64,000 nt of DNA from an uncultured Pelagibacteraceae bacterium (lineage in GTDB: Bacteria; Pseudomonadota; Alphaproteobacteria; Pelagibacterales; Pelagibacteraceae). The notes beneath the pieces are model-generated. The model was not told the origin of the DNA. It saw nothing but the letters and a program-made list of their open reading frames with translations, and made no database searches. Made by a program: the position numbers and the translations under genes. Shown piece after piece: positions 54,715 to 63,437 of this stretch (positions are counted from its first letter, which is position 1; every line of letters starts with the position of its first letter). The stretch covers positions 357,788-421,787 of the forward strand of contig CACHUN010000001.1 of assembly GCA_902583075.1 (NCBI GenBank). The letters run 5' to 3'.

Positions 54715-55711
54715 AAATTCTATTTCCTTCTTGATTAAATCTTAAAACTTTTTCATTATTCATGTCAAAATTAATTGTCTCATTTATTGATGATTTATAG
54801 TTACCTTGAATTGAAACTAGTATTTCTTGTTCTTTAAAATTTAAAGCAACTACGGTTTCTGAACCAAGATTTTCAATTGAAATAATTTTGGCTGAGTAGT
54901 TACCAGTTCCTATTGTAATATTTTCAGGTCTTATTCCAAAAGTAGGTACATCATTCATTCCAAATAATTTCCCAGGGAGAATATTAATTTTCGGTGATCC
55001 TAATCTTTGAGAAACATATATAGAATTTGGATTTTCATATATTTCTTCGGGAGTTCCTATTTGCACTAAATGACCCTCTTTTAAAACTCCAATTTTATCT
55101 GCTAAAGTGGTTGCTTCTGCTTGATCATGTGTAACATAAAGTATTGTTGAATTTAGATTAGTTTGAATATTTTTTAACTCAACCCTAAGACTCTCTCGTA
55201 ATTTAGCATCTAAAGATGACAAAGGTTCATCCATTAAGTATAAATTTGGCTCACGAACTAAAGCACGTCCTATTGCAACTCTTTGCATCTCCCCACCGGA
55301 TAATTGTGTAGCTTTATTATTCAGTTTATTTGAAATCTTTAACATGCTCGCAATACTCTCAACCTTATTTTTTATTTCTTCTTCAGGTAATTTTCTCATT
55401 GGAGATCTTAAAGGGAATGCTAAATTTTCATAAACACTATAGTGCGGATATAAAGAGTATTGTTGAAACACAAAACAAACATCTCTTGAAGCTGGTTGAT
55501 CTTCAGTTACAGACTCATCATTAAATAAAATACTTCCATTATCTATTTTCTCTAATCCAGCAATACATCTTAAAGTAGTAGTTTTTCCAGCACCAGATGG
55601 ACCTAATAAAACAAAAAACTGTCCATCCTCAATGGTAAAATTTATATCGTGCAAAGCCTCAATTTTTTTATTATAGGTTTTAGATAAATTTTTTAATTCT
55701 ATTTTTGCCAT
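54704..55711 (-). CDS. Carbohydrate ABC transporter ATP-binding protein (MalK/UgpC-like), copy 2
   Basis: GPSGAGKTTTLRCIAGLE, LSGGEMQRVAIGRALVREPNLYLMDEPLSSLDAKLR, TOBE domain. Confidence 0.93.
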   Translation of the reverse strand: MAKIELKNLSKTYNKKIEALHDINFTIEDGQFFVLLGPSGAGKTTTLRCIAGLEKIDNGSILFNDESVTEDQPASRDVCFVFQQYSLYPHYSVYENLAFPLRSPMRKLPEEEIKNKVESIASMLKISNKLNNKATQLSGGEMQRVAIGRALVREPNLYLMDEPLSSLDAKLRESLRVELKNIQTNLNSTILYVTHDQAEATTLADKIGVLKEGHLVQIGTPEEIYENPNSIYVSQRLGSPKINILPGKLFGMNDVPTFGIRPENITIGTGNYSAKIISIENLGSETVVALNFKEQEILVSIQGNYKSSINETINFDMNNEKVLRFNQEGNRIYER

Positions 55712-56793
55712 TAATTCATAAACTCACTTTTAAGAGATCTGTCAGTCTCACCATCAAAAATAATTATGTTATTATTAGAAGGTTTTACTTGAACGTTTTC
55801 ATTGATTTTAACACTTGTTGAAATATTAGTTTTTACTTTGATTTCTCCAAAATTAGTTTTAACCGTTATAATTTTTCTTGAACCTAAATATTCAACCCCA
55901 AATACCGAACCTTTAAGACCACCCTCGTTAGTAAGAGATAAATTTTCAGGACGAATTCCAAATGAGTTTTTTTTACTTTTTGATATTTCATACTGTTTAG
56001 GTATATTAAAATCTGTTCCCTCTATATTTACAGTCGATTGTTCATTAGAAATACCTTGATCAATATTTATAAAATTCATTCCAGGGGAGCCAATAAATGA
56101 TGCTACAAATTTAGTTGCTGGTTTATTGTAGATTACTGCGGGTTCATCAGCTTGTAAGATTTCACCACCATCCATTACAGCAATACGATCAGCTAACGAC
56201 ATTGCCTCTAATTGGTCATGTGTTACGTAAACAGTGGTAGCGCCAATATCGATATGCAATTTCTTGAGTTCTAAACACATTAATTCTCTAAATTCAGCAT
56301 CCAAAGTACCCAAAGGCTCATCCATTAAAAATGCTTTTGGCCTTCTTACTAAAGCTCTACCAAGGGCTACACGTTGTCTATCTCCGCCAGATAAAGATGA
56401 AATACTAGAGTTTAAAATATGATCAATTCTTAAAAGTTTCGCTGCCTCCTCAACTCTAGTTTTAATTTCACTTCTGCTATAACCCTGCATTTTTAGGGGA
56501 AAAGATAAGTTATTTTTTACGTTCATATGTGGATAAAGTGCGAACAATTGAAAAACGAATGCAATATCTCTCTCAGATGCTCTTAACATTCCAACTTCTT
56601 CTTCGCCTAAGTAAATTTCTCCTGATGTTGGTAACTCTAATCCAGCAATCATTCTAAGAGTTGTTGTTTTTCCACAACCAGATGGGCCTAGCAAAACAAA
56701 AAACTCTTTATCATTAATTGTTAAATTTGAGTTTTTGACTGCGGTAAAATCTCCAAATGATTTTTGTAAATTTGCTATTTTTATTTGAGACAT
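55711..56793 (-). CDS. Carbohydrate ABC transporter ATP-binding protein (MalK/UgpC-like), copy 1
   Basis: GPSGCGKTTTLRMIAGLELP, LSGGDRQRVALGRALVRRPKAFLMDEPLGTLDAEFR. Confidence 0.93.
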   Translation of the reverse strand: MSQIKIANLQKSFGDFTAVKNSNLTINDKEFFVLLGPSGCGKTTTLRMIAGLELPTSGEIYLGEEEVGMLRASERDIAFVFQLFALYPHMNVKNNLSFPLKMQGYSRSEIKTRVEEAAKLLRIDHILNSSISSLSGGDRQRVALGRALVRRPKAFLMDEPLGTLDAEFRELMCLELKKLHIDIGATTVYVTHDQLEAMSLADRIAVMDGGEILQADEPAVIYNKPATKFVASFIGSPGMNFINIDQGISNEQSTVNIEGTDFNIPKQYEISKSKKNSFGIRPENLSLTNEGGLKGSVFGVEYLGSRKIITVKTNFGEIKVKTNISTSVKINENVQVKPSNNNIIIFDGETDRSLKSEFMN

Positions 56794-56794
56794 A

Positions 56795-56986
56795 TTAATC
56801 CGGAAAGTGACTTGTGATTACGAAACCTATAGTTCCAACTAAAATTACAATAAATGAGTACGTATACATCCACATTGCGAATGGCTGTAACAGCATGAAA
56901 ACTCCAAGTAAAATTAATACTGTAGACAAATTCTCCCAGTAAACTCTTCTAAATATTTTTCTCATTAATGACCTTTCTTCTTGCAT
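56795..56986 (-). CDS. Small two-TM protein inside the ABC transporter operon
   Basis: MQEERSLMRKIFRRVYWENLSTVLILLGVFMLLQPFAMWMYTYSFIVILVGTIGFVITSHFPD; start overlaps the permease stop (TAATG); the longer track ORF extends into the permease gene. Confidence 0.75.
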   Translation of the reverse strand: MQEERSLMRKIFRRVYWENLSTVLILLGVFMLLQPFAMWMYTYSFIVILVGTIGFVITSHFPD

Positions 56987-57930
56987 TATTTCCTCACTGC
57001 TCCAAAAGTAATCCCTCTTAAAAGATGTTTTCTTAAAATAATTGTAAAAATCATTACTGGTAATAAAAATAAAGTTGTACCAGCACCAATTGCAGGCCAA
57101 TCCAAACCACCTTCTCCTATAATTGTAGGTATAAATGGTGGAGCTGTTTGTGCATTAAATTGGGTAAGTAAAACTGCAAATGCATATTCATTCCATGAAA
57201 AAATCATACAAAAGATTGCTGTTGCAGCTATACCAGTCATCGCTTGTGGAAGAACAACTTTAAAGAATGCTTGAAGTCTAGAATATCCATCAATCATAGC
57301 TGCTTCTTCATATTCTTTAGGAATTTCATCCATAAATCCTTTTAACAGCCACACTGCTAAACTTAAATTTACTACTGTATATAATATGATCATTCCAAGG
57401 TGAGTATCTCCTAATCCTAATTTTCTATACATAATAAATATTGGAACAGCCACGGCAATTGGTGGAAACATCCTAGTAGAGAGAATAAAAAATAATAAAT
57501 CATCTTTTAATGGAACCCTAAACCTTGAAAAGGCATACGCTGCTAATGCACCCAAAAATACAGATGCAAAAGTTGAACCAAATCCAATTATCATTGAGTT
57601 TGAATATCTTCCTAAAAATTTTGATGGACCTGTAATAACCATCTCTCTACTTCTAACCAGTTCTTCATACCAATTTTCTGGTGGTGGAAGTGAGTCAAGA
57701 TATTCCTGGGATTGTCTTGATCTATTAGTAAACAAATTAACATATCCTTCTAATGATGGTTCAAAAAATACTTCAGGTGGATAAGAAATTGCACTATTTA
57801 CATTCTTAAAGCTGGTCATCACCATCCAAGAAATAGGAATTAACGTTATTACTGTATAAACAATAATAATTGTAGCAGCGAGTTTCTTTGAAAACGACGA
57901 AGGTTCTAAATATGATCTAGATGTATCCAT
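56986..57930 (-). CDS. Carbohydrate ABC transporter permease (MalG-like)
   Basis: EAAMIDGYSRLQAFFKVVLPQAMTGIAATAIFCMIFSWNEYAFA EAA motif. Confidence 0.92.
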   Translation of the reverse strand: MDTSRSYLEPSSFSKKLAATIIIVYTVITLIPISWMVMTSFKNVNSAISYPPEVFFEPSLEGYVNLFTNRSRQSQEYLDSLPPPENWYEELVRSREMVITGPSKFLGRYSNSMIIGFGSTFASVFLGALAAYAFSRFRVPLKDDLLFFILSTRMFPPIAVAVPIFIMYRKLGLGDTHLGMIILYTVVNLSLAVWLLKGFMDEIPKEYEEAAMIDGYSRLQAFFKVVLPQAMTGIAATAIFCMIFSWNEYAFAVLLTQFNAQTAPPFIPTIIGEGGLDWPAIGAGTTLFLLPVMIFTIILRKHLLRGITFGAVRK

Positions 57931-58829
57931 CAGCGTTCCTTTATCTTATTCATTACTTTTACATAAACATTTCCAAAACCAAAAATGGTTACAAAAAGAA
58001 TTACTGCAAAAGCCGAACTGTAACCGGTTTTCCATTTTTCAAATGCTTCTCTTTTTAAATTGATTGACGCGAGCTCTGTTGCTGAGCCAGGGCCTCCAGA
58101 TGTAAGTTCGACGACCATATCAAACATTTTAAAATTCTCAATTCCCCTAAATAATAATGCCAATAATAAAAATGGTAATACAGATGGTAATGTGATGTAA
58201 ATAAATTGTTGCCATTTACTAGCTCTATCGACTTCTGCTGCTTCATATAAATAATTTGGAACAGATCTTAGACCGGCCAAACAAATTAACATTGTAAAGG
58301 GTGTCCACATCCAAGTATCAACAATAACTATTGACCATGGCGCTAATACACTTGATCCAATCATATCAAAACTTCCAAAATCGTGAAAAAAATTAATAAC
58401 ATAGTTAAACAAACCTACTTGGGGATTATAAAGATAAGTCCAAAATACACCCACAACAGCAGGAGATAACATCATTGGTAATACTATTAAGGTTGTTAAT
58501 AGTTCATTACCTTTAAATTTCCTATTTAATAATAAAGCTAAACCTAGACCTATTACCGCCTGAAGTAACAAAGTCCAAAACATGAAGTTTGCAGTAACCT
58601 GCATTTTTTCCCATATGGCTTCTTTATTAAGAACTTTTATATAATTTTTTAAACCGACAAATTGCGGTTCTCTTCCAATTTTATTTGCGTAAAAATTTGT
58701 GAATGACATTCTGATGGCATAAATTAAAGGGTAAATATTTATTGCTAATAAAAGAAATACAGAGGGACCAATAAAAAGCCAAGCAACAGCTTTATCAGAT
58801 AGACCTTTAAATTTTTTTTTAACGCTCAT
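57930..58829 (-). CDS. Carbohydrate ABC transporter permease (MalF-like)
   Basis: EAAEVDRASKWQQFIYITLPSVLPFLLLALLFR. Track ORF start 58943 translates the intergenic hairpin; MSVKKKFKGLSDKAVAWLFIGPS at 58829 preferred. Confidence 0.9.
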   Translation of the reverse strand: MSVKKKFKGLSDKAVAWLFIGPSVFLLLAINIYPLIYAIRMSFTNFYANKIGREPQFVGLKNYIKVLNKEAIWEKMQVTANFMFWTLLLQAVIGLGLALLLNRKFKGNELLTTLIVLPMMLSPAVVGVFWTYLYNPQVGLFNYVINFFHDFGSFDMIGSSVLAPWSIVIVDTWMWTPFTMLICLAGLRSVPNYLYEAAEVDRASKWQQFIYITLPSVLPFLLLALLFRGIENFKMFDMVVELTSGGPGSATELASINLKREAFEKWKTGYSSAFAVILFVTIFGFGNVYVKVMNKIKER

Positions 58830-58844
58830 ATGATTTTTTAACAA

Positions 58845-58875
58845 AAAAAGGGGAGATGATATCCCCCCTCTTTTT
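58845..58875 (-). terminator. Hairpin between binding-protein and permease genes
   Basis: Minus-strand AGGGGGGATatcATCTCCCCTTTTTTTT: 9-bp stem (one G-U), T8 run. Confidence 0.75.
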
Positions 58876-58899
58876 TTTATCTCTTCAAATAGAGTATTG

Positions 58900-60204
58900 T
58901 TAAAGTTTTCCGTCTGCTTCGAATACTTCAACCCACTCTTCAATGATTTTATCTAAAGCACCTTTAGCAGTACCTTTTCCATTAACAACATAATCATGAA
59001 TAGCTTCCTGCATAGGTAACATTAACTCAACAAATGTTGGTTCTTGCCAAAAATCTTTGACTATCCCCATTGAGTCTAAGAAACCTTGTGCATAAACTGT
59101 AGACGTTGGAAAAGATGGAGAATTTAGAACATCATTATGACATGAATATCCTCCCAAATCCCACCATTTTTGCTGTACATCTGGTCTTGCAAACCATTTG
59201 ATATATTCTAATGCAAGATCTTGTTTATCTGAATATTTAACAACAGATATACCTTGACCACCTAATGTGGCAGCAGCTACGTTTTGTTTTGGATTTGCAA
59301 AGAAACCACTAACTCTTCCGTCGCTATCTTCTTTAGAAACACCTGGCCAAAAAGCATACCAATTCATTTGGAATGCAACTTGTCCTGATTTGTATGCATC
59401 TAAGTTCGCTACCATATAAGCATCAGAGTGTCCTGGAGGTGCACAGTCTTCATATAATTTTCTGTAAAACTCCACAGCTTCTACTGCTTGAGGAGAATTG
59501 AAAAATCCTTCCATGTCATATGGTTTATTTGGATTTTCGTATTCCATGCCCCATGCATACATTGCAGCTGTAACACCCATAGTAATACCTTCAGATCCAC
59601 GCTCCGTATTAATGGCTGCACCATATCTTTTTTGACCATCAATTTCTCTTCCTTGGAAGAATGAACACATATCATGTAATTGATTCCAATTTGCAGGAAC
59701 TCCTAGATCATAACCGTGTTTCTTTTTGAACTCTGAATTAAGTTCTGGTCTATCAAACCAGTCTTTTCTATAAGCCCAAGCTAATGCATCTCCCATAGCT
59801 GGTAATGCATAATAGTTTTCACTTCCTTTAGGCCAAGTTGAATATGCATAAACTGTTGCAGGTGAGAAATCATTCATTGAAATACCTTCTTTATCAAAGA
59901 AATCATTCAATTTTACATAATGTCCATATACTGCACCAGCTCCAATCCATTGTGAGTCTCCAATTAACAAGTCAAAAGTTTTACCTTTGTTGTTAAGTTC
60001 ATTCAACATACGATCAGCAAAATTTGGCCATGGCACGAATTCGAAGTTGACATCTATTCCTGTCTCTGCAGTAAACTCTTTAGTAAGTTCTTGTAAAGCA
60101 TTGGCAGGGTCCCAAGCGGCCCATCCTAATGTAATTGACTTAGCATTTGAATTTGCAGAAAAAGTAAATAGAGAAACAAACAATAAAATCATTATTTTTT
60201 TCAT
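58900..60204 (-). CDS. Carbohydrate ABC transporter substrate-binding protein
   Basis: Signal peptide MKKIMILLFVSLFTFSANSNA; ITLGWAAWDPANALQELTKEFTAETGIDVNFEFVPW. Confidence 0.92.
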   Translation of the reverse strand: MKKIMILLFVSLFTFSANSNAKSITLGWAAWDPANALQELTKEFTAETGIDVNFEFVPWPNFADRMLNELNNKGKTFDLLIGDSQWIGAGAVYGHYVKLNDFFDKEGISMNDFSPATVYAYSTWPKGSENYYALPAMGDALAWAYRKDWFDRPELNSEFKKKHGYDLGVPANWNQLHDMCSFFQGREIDGQKRYGAAINTERGSEGITMGVTAAMYAWGMEYENPNKPYDMEGFFNSPQAVEAVEFYRKLYEDCAPPGHSDAYMVANLDAYKSGQVAFQMNWYAFWPGVSKEDSDGRVSGFFANPKQNVAAATLGGQGISVVKYSDKQDLALEYIKWFARPDVQQKWWDLGGYSCHNDVLNSPSFPTSTVYAQGFLDSMGIVKDFWQEPTFVELMLPMQEAIHDYVVNGKGTAKGALDKIIEEWVEVFEADGKL

Positions 60205-60321
60205 TCTATCTCCTATTAGTTTAATTATTCTTAAGAATAGTCTATCCAAGAAGACTTGTGCCTGCTAGTATTTTTTTTGTAAAAAATAGTTAATGTAAAA
60301 AATTAAAGAGAAAGGGGAATT

Positions 60322-61377
60322 ATGAACAAAATAAAAGGTCCTGCAATTTTCCTAGCACAATTTGTAGGTGAAGATGCACCATTTAATTCTTTAGATAATA
60401 TTTGTAAATGGGCATCATCTCTTGGTTACAAAGGTATACAAATTCCTAGTTGGGATGGTAGATTAATTGATTTAAAAAAAGCATCTGAAAGTAAAGATTA
60501 TTGTGATGAGGTTAAAGGAATTGCTAAATCACACAATCTAGAAATTACAGAATTATCAACTCACCTTCAGGGTCAACTTGTTGCAGTGCATCCTGCTTAT
60601 GATTCTGCTTTTGATGGTTTTGCTGCACCTGAAGTAAGAGGAAATCCTAAAGCAAGACAAGAATGGGCTGTAAATCAATTGATGATGGCTGCAAAGGCAT
60701 CAAACAGTCTAGGAATAGATAAACATGTAACTTTTTCAGGAGCACTTGCTTGGCCTTATGTTTATCCTTGGCCACAAAGACCTGAAGGTCTAATTGAAAA
60801 TGCTTTTGATGAACTATCAAAAAGATGGAAGCCTATTCTTGATCACTTTGATCATAATGGGGTGGATTTATGTTATGAAATACATCCAGGTGAAGATCTT
60901 CATGATGGTGTAACTTTTGAAATGTTCTTAGAAAGAGTTGGTAATCATAAAAGATGTAATATGCTTTTTGACCCAAGCCATTATGTTCTGCAACATCTGG
61001 ATTATTTAGCTCATATTGATATTTATCATGAGAAGATAAAAATGTTTCACGTTAAAGATGCTGAGTTAAATCCATCTGGAAAACAAGGTGTCTATGGAGG
61101 TTTTCAGTCTTGGGTTAATAGAGCTGGTAGATTTAGATCACTAGGGGATGGACAGGTTGATTTTAAATCCATATTTTCAAAACTAACCTCATATGATTAC
61201 GATGGTTGGGCAGTTCTTGAATGGGAATGCTGTCTTAAACATCCAGAAGATGGAGCAAGAGAAGGAGCTGAATTCATAAAAAATCACATTATTAATACAA
61301 CAGAAAAAGCTTTCGATGATTTTGCAGGTAGTGGTGCTGACCATGAAGCAAATAAAAAAATGCTTGGCATTAATTAA
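60322..61377 (+). CDS. Sugar phosphate isomerase/epimerase-like TIM barrel protein
   Basis: WASSLGYKGIQIPSWDGRLIDL, GVDLCYEIHPGEDLHDGVTFEMFLERV, MLFDPSHYVLQHLDYLAHIDIYHEKIKMFHVKDAEL. Confidence 0.9.
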   Translation: MNKIKGPAIFLAQFVGEDAPFNSLDNICKWASSLGYKGIQIPSWDGRLIDLKKASESKDYCDEVKGIAKSHNLEITELSTHLQGQLVAVHPAYDSAFDGFAAPEVRGNPKARQEWAVNQLMMAAKASNSLGIDKHVTFSGALAWPYVYPWPQRPEGLIENAFDELSKRWKPILDHFDHNGVDLCYEIHPGEDLHDGVTFEMFLERVGNHKRCNMLFDPSHYVLQHLDYLAHIDIYHEKIKMFHVKDAELNPSGKQGVYGGFQSWVNRAGRFRSLGDGQVDFKSIFSKLTSYDYDGWAVLEWECCLKHPEDGAREGAEFIKNHIINTTEKAFDDFAGSGADHEANKKMLGIN

Positions 61378-62531
61378 TGAATAGAAAAATACGCATCGGA
61401 ATGGTTGGTGGTGGAAAAGATGCTTTTATTGGAGGTGTCCATAGAATAGCTTTAAGACTTGATGGGTATTATGAATTAGTTGCAGGATCATTTTCATCTG
61501 ACTTTGATAATTCGAAAGAAACTGGAAAAAATCTTGGTCTAGAAAATGATAGGATTTATAAAACCTACCAAGAGATGGCAGAGAAAGAGTCTGTTAGACC
61601 GGACGGTATTGATCTAGTTTCTATAGTAACACCAAATCATTTACATGTACCTATTGCAAAAATCTTTGCAGATAAAGGGATTCATATTATTTGCGATAAG
61701 CCAATTGGTATGTCTAGTGAGGAGGCAATAGATCTTAAAAAAATTATTGAAAGTAAAAAATTAATATTTGCTTTAACGCATAATTATACGGGTTATCCTA
61801 TGGTTCGACATGCAAGATCTTTGGTTCAAAAAGGAGACTTGGGTTCTTTGAGAGTTATTCAAGCTGAATATCCTCAAGATTGGTTAACAACAAAGGCAGA
61901 GGATAGTGGATTAAAGCAAGCAGAGTGGAGAACTGATCCCAATAGGTCAGGCGCAGGTGGTTGTATAGGAGATATAGGAACTCATGCCTATAATTTGATT
62001 AGGTTTATTACTGGACTAGAGGTAGATGAAATTTCGGCCGATATTCATACATTTGTTGAAGGAAGACAAGTAGATGATAACGCTCAAATAATGCTAAGAT
62101 TTAAAGGGGGTGCGAAGGGATCAATATGGTCAAGTCAAGTAGCAGTTGGAAATGAAAATAATCTTAAAATACGAGTATATGGAGAAAATGCAGGAATTGA
62201 GTGGAGGCAAGAAGATCCAAATTACCTGAGTTATACTAAATTTGGTAACCCTGGTCAGAACATTACAAGAGGGAGCAATATGACGAGTGAAGAAGCTAAA
62301 AAAGTAACAAGAATTCCTCAGGGTCATCCAGAAGGTTATTTAGAAGGTTTTGCTAATATTTATAGTGATGTTTACAAAGAGCTTTCAGCTAATATTAATA
62401 AACAAGAATATGATAAATCAAATAATTGTTACCCCACTATTGATGATGGAATTGATGGAATGAAGTTTATAGAAAACGTGATTAAGTCTAGTAAGAATAA
62501 TAGTAAATGGACTGCATTTAATTCTAATTAA
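61377..62531 (+). CDS. Gfo/Idh/MocA-family oxidoreductase
   Basis: IGMVGGGKDAFIGGVHRIALRLDG, ICDKPIGMSSEEA, GDIGTHAYNLIRFITG. Confidence 0.93.
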   Translation: MNRKIRIGMVGGGKDAFIGGVHRIALRLDGYYELVAGSFSSDFDNSKETGKNLGLENDRIYKTYQEMAEKESVRPDGIDLVSIVTPNHLHVPIAKIFADKGIHIICDKPIGMSSEEAIDLKKIIESKKLIFALTHNYTGYPMVRHARSLVQKGDLGSLRVIQAEYPQDWLTTKAEDSGLKQAEWRTDPNRSGAGGCIGDIGTHAYNLIRFITGLEVDEISADIHTFVEGRQVDDNAQIMLRFKGGAKGSIWSSQVAVGNENNLKIRVYGENAGIEWRQEDPNYLSYTKFGNPGQNITRGSNMTSEEAKKVTRIPQGHPEGYLEGFANIYSDVYKELSANINKQEYDKSNNCYPTIDDGIDGMKFIENVIKSSKNNSKWTAFNSN

Positions 62532-62591
62532 ATTTTTGTTTAAAAATATAATTAATAAAACCCATTTTGATCTTTTATTTATTTTAATAAT

Positions 62592-62620
62592 TTGAAATCA
62601 ATTTTCTAGAATGGTAAATT
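62592..62620 (+). promoter_or_regulatory. Sigma70-like promoter
   Basis: TTGAAA (62592-62597), 17-nt spacer, TAAATT (62615-62620). Confidence 0.5.
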
Positions 62621-62631
62621 ATATTTACCAT
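62611..62631. promoter_or_regulatory. Perfect 21-bp palindrome overlapping the -10 box (candidate operator)
   Basis: ATGGTAAAT-TAT-ATTTACCAT. Confidence 0.55.
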
Positions 62632-62636
62632 ATCTC

Positions 62637-62708
62637 ATGGTGAAAAAGAGACCGATATCGCATCGGTTAAAAGCGAGTTTTGGAAAAACAAACATGGAGA
62701 ATGTATGA
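62637..62708 (+). CDS. Candidate 23-aa upstream ORF/leader peptide
   Basis: MVKKRPISHRLKASFGKTNMENV*; TGA overlaps the next ATG (ATGA). Confidence 0.45.
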   Translation: MVKKRPISHRLKASFGKTNMENV

Positions 62709-62896
62709 AGAGAATGCACAGAGTGTTAAGTTCGTTTAGCCGAGGCTCAAAGAACGCTAAGCTAAATCAACTTATGTTTAGAAATTTGAAAACTGTAGAA
62801 ACTAATGCAAATGGCACAAGTGGATATGTTATCAAATCAGGAAAAAACTCTGGAGAAACATTAGCTCACATAAAGAAAGAGATTAAAAAAATATAG
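62705..62896 (+). CDS. Small basic hypothetical protein, 63 aa
   Basis: MKRMHRVLSSFSRGSKNAKLNQLMFRNLKTVETNANGTSGYVIKSGKNSGETLAHIKKEIKKI; SD-like GGAG 6-8 nt upstream. Confidence 0.65.
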   Translation: MKRMHRVLSSFSRGSKNAKLNQLMFRNLKTVETNANGTSGYVIKSGKNSGETLAHIKKEIKKI

Positions 62897-62909
62897 CTTA
62901 AAGAATGAG

Positions 62910-62941
62910 ATATGGGGTATGTAAAAATAACTGCCCCATAT
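62910..62941. terminator. Likely bidirectional terminator between convergent genes
   Basis: ATATGGGG...CCCCATAT inverted repeat (8 bp) between the 63-aa ORF (+) and the cupin gene (-). Confidence 0.55.
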
Positions 62942-62965
62942 TTAAAAATTTACTTATCCACCAAT

Positions 62966-63367
62966 CTATTTTACTGGGGTCATAATTTTTTGACCTTCAA
63001 CACCCATAGCGACAACAATTGCTTTAACAGGAACATCTCCAATATTTTTAGACTCATGAGCTACACCTACATCTTCAATGAATGCATCTCCAGCTTTATA
63101 AACATAGCTTTTACCACCTTGAGTAAGTTCAATTTCTCCTTGTTGTATCATTATTAAAACAGGGAATGAGTGAGTATGTGGAACTACAGGACCTCCTACG
63201 GGCACAGTAAATTCAAAAGCTGTGATCCTTGCTTTTCCAGATGGATAAACAATATCGTTACCCATACCAGTCTGACTAGTTGATAAAATTCTTTTTACAT
63301 GACCATCAGCAAAAACAGAGCTGTTTAAACCAAATAATACAAATAAAATTAGAAATAATTTTTTCAT
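62966..63367 (-). CDS. Exported cupin-domain protein
   Basis: Signal peptide; VPHTHSFPVLIMIQQGEIELTQGGKSYVYKAGDAFIEDVGVAHESKN. Confidence 0.85.
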   Translation of the reverse strand: MKKLFLILFVLFGLNSSVFADGHVKRILSTSQTGMGNDIVYPSGKARITAFEFTVPVGGPVVPHTHSFPVLIMIQQGEIELTQGGKSYVYKAGDAFIEDVGVAHESKNIGDVPVKAIVVAMGVEGQKIMTPVK

Positions 63368-63437
63368 AAAATACCTTTCTGATTAATGAAATTAGACTAT
63401 CAGGCGATAGAAATTAATATATATGGCAAAATGGTAT

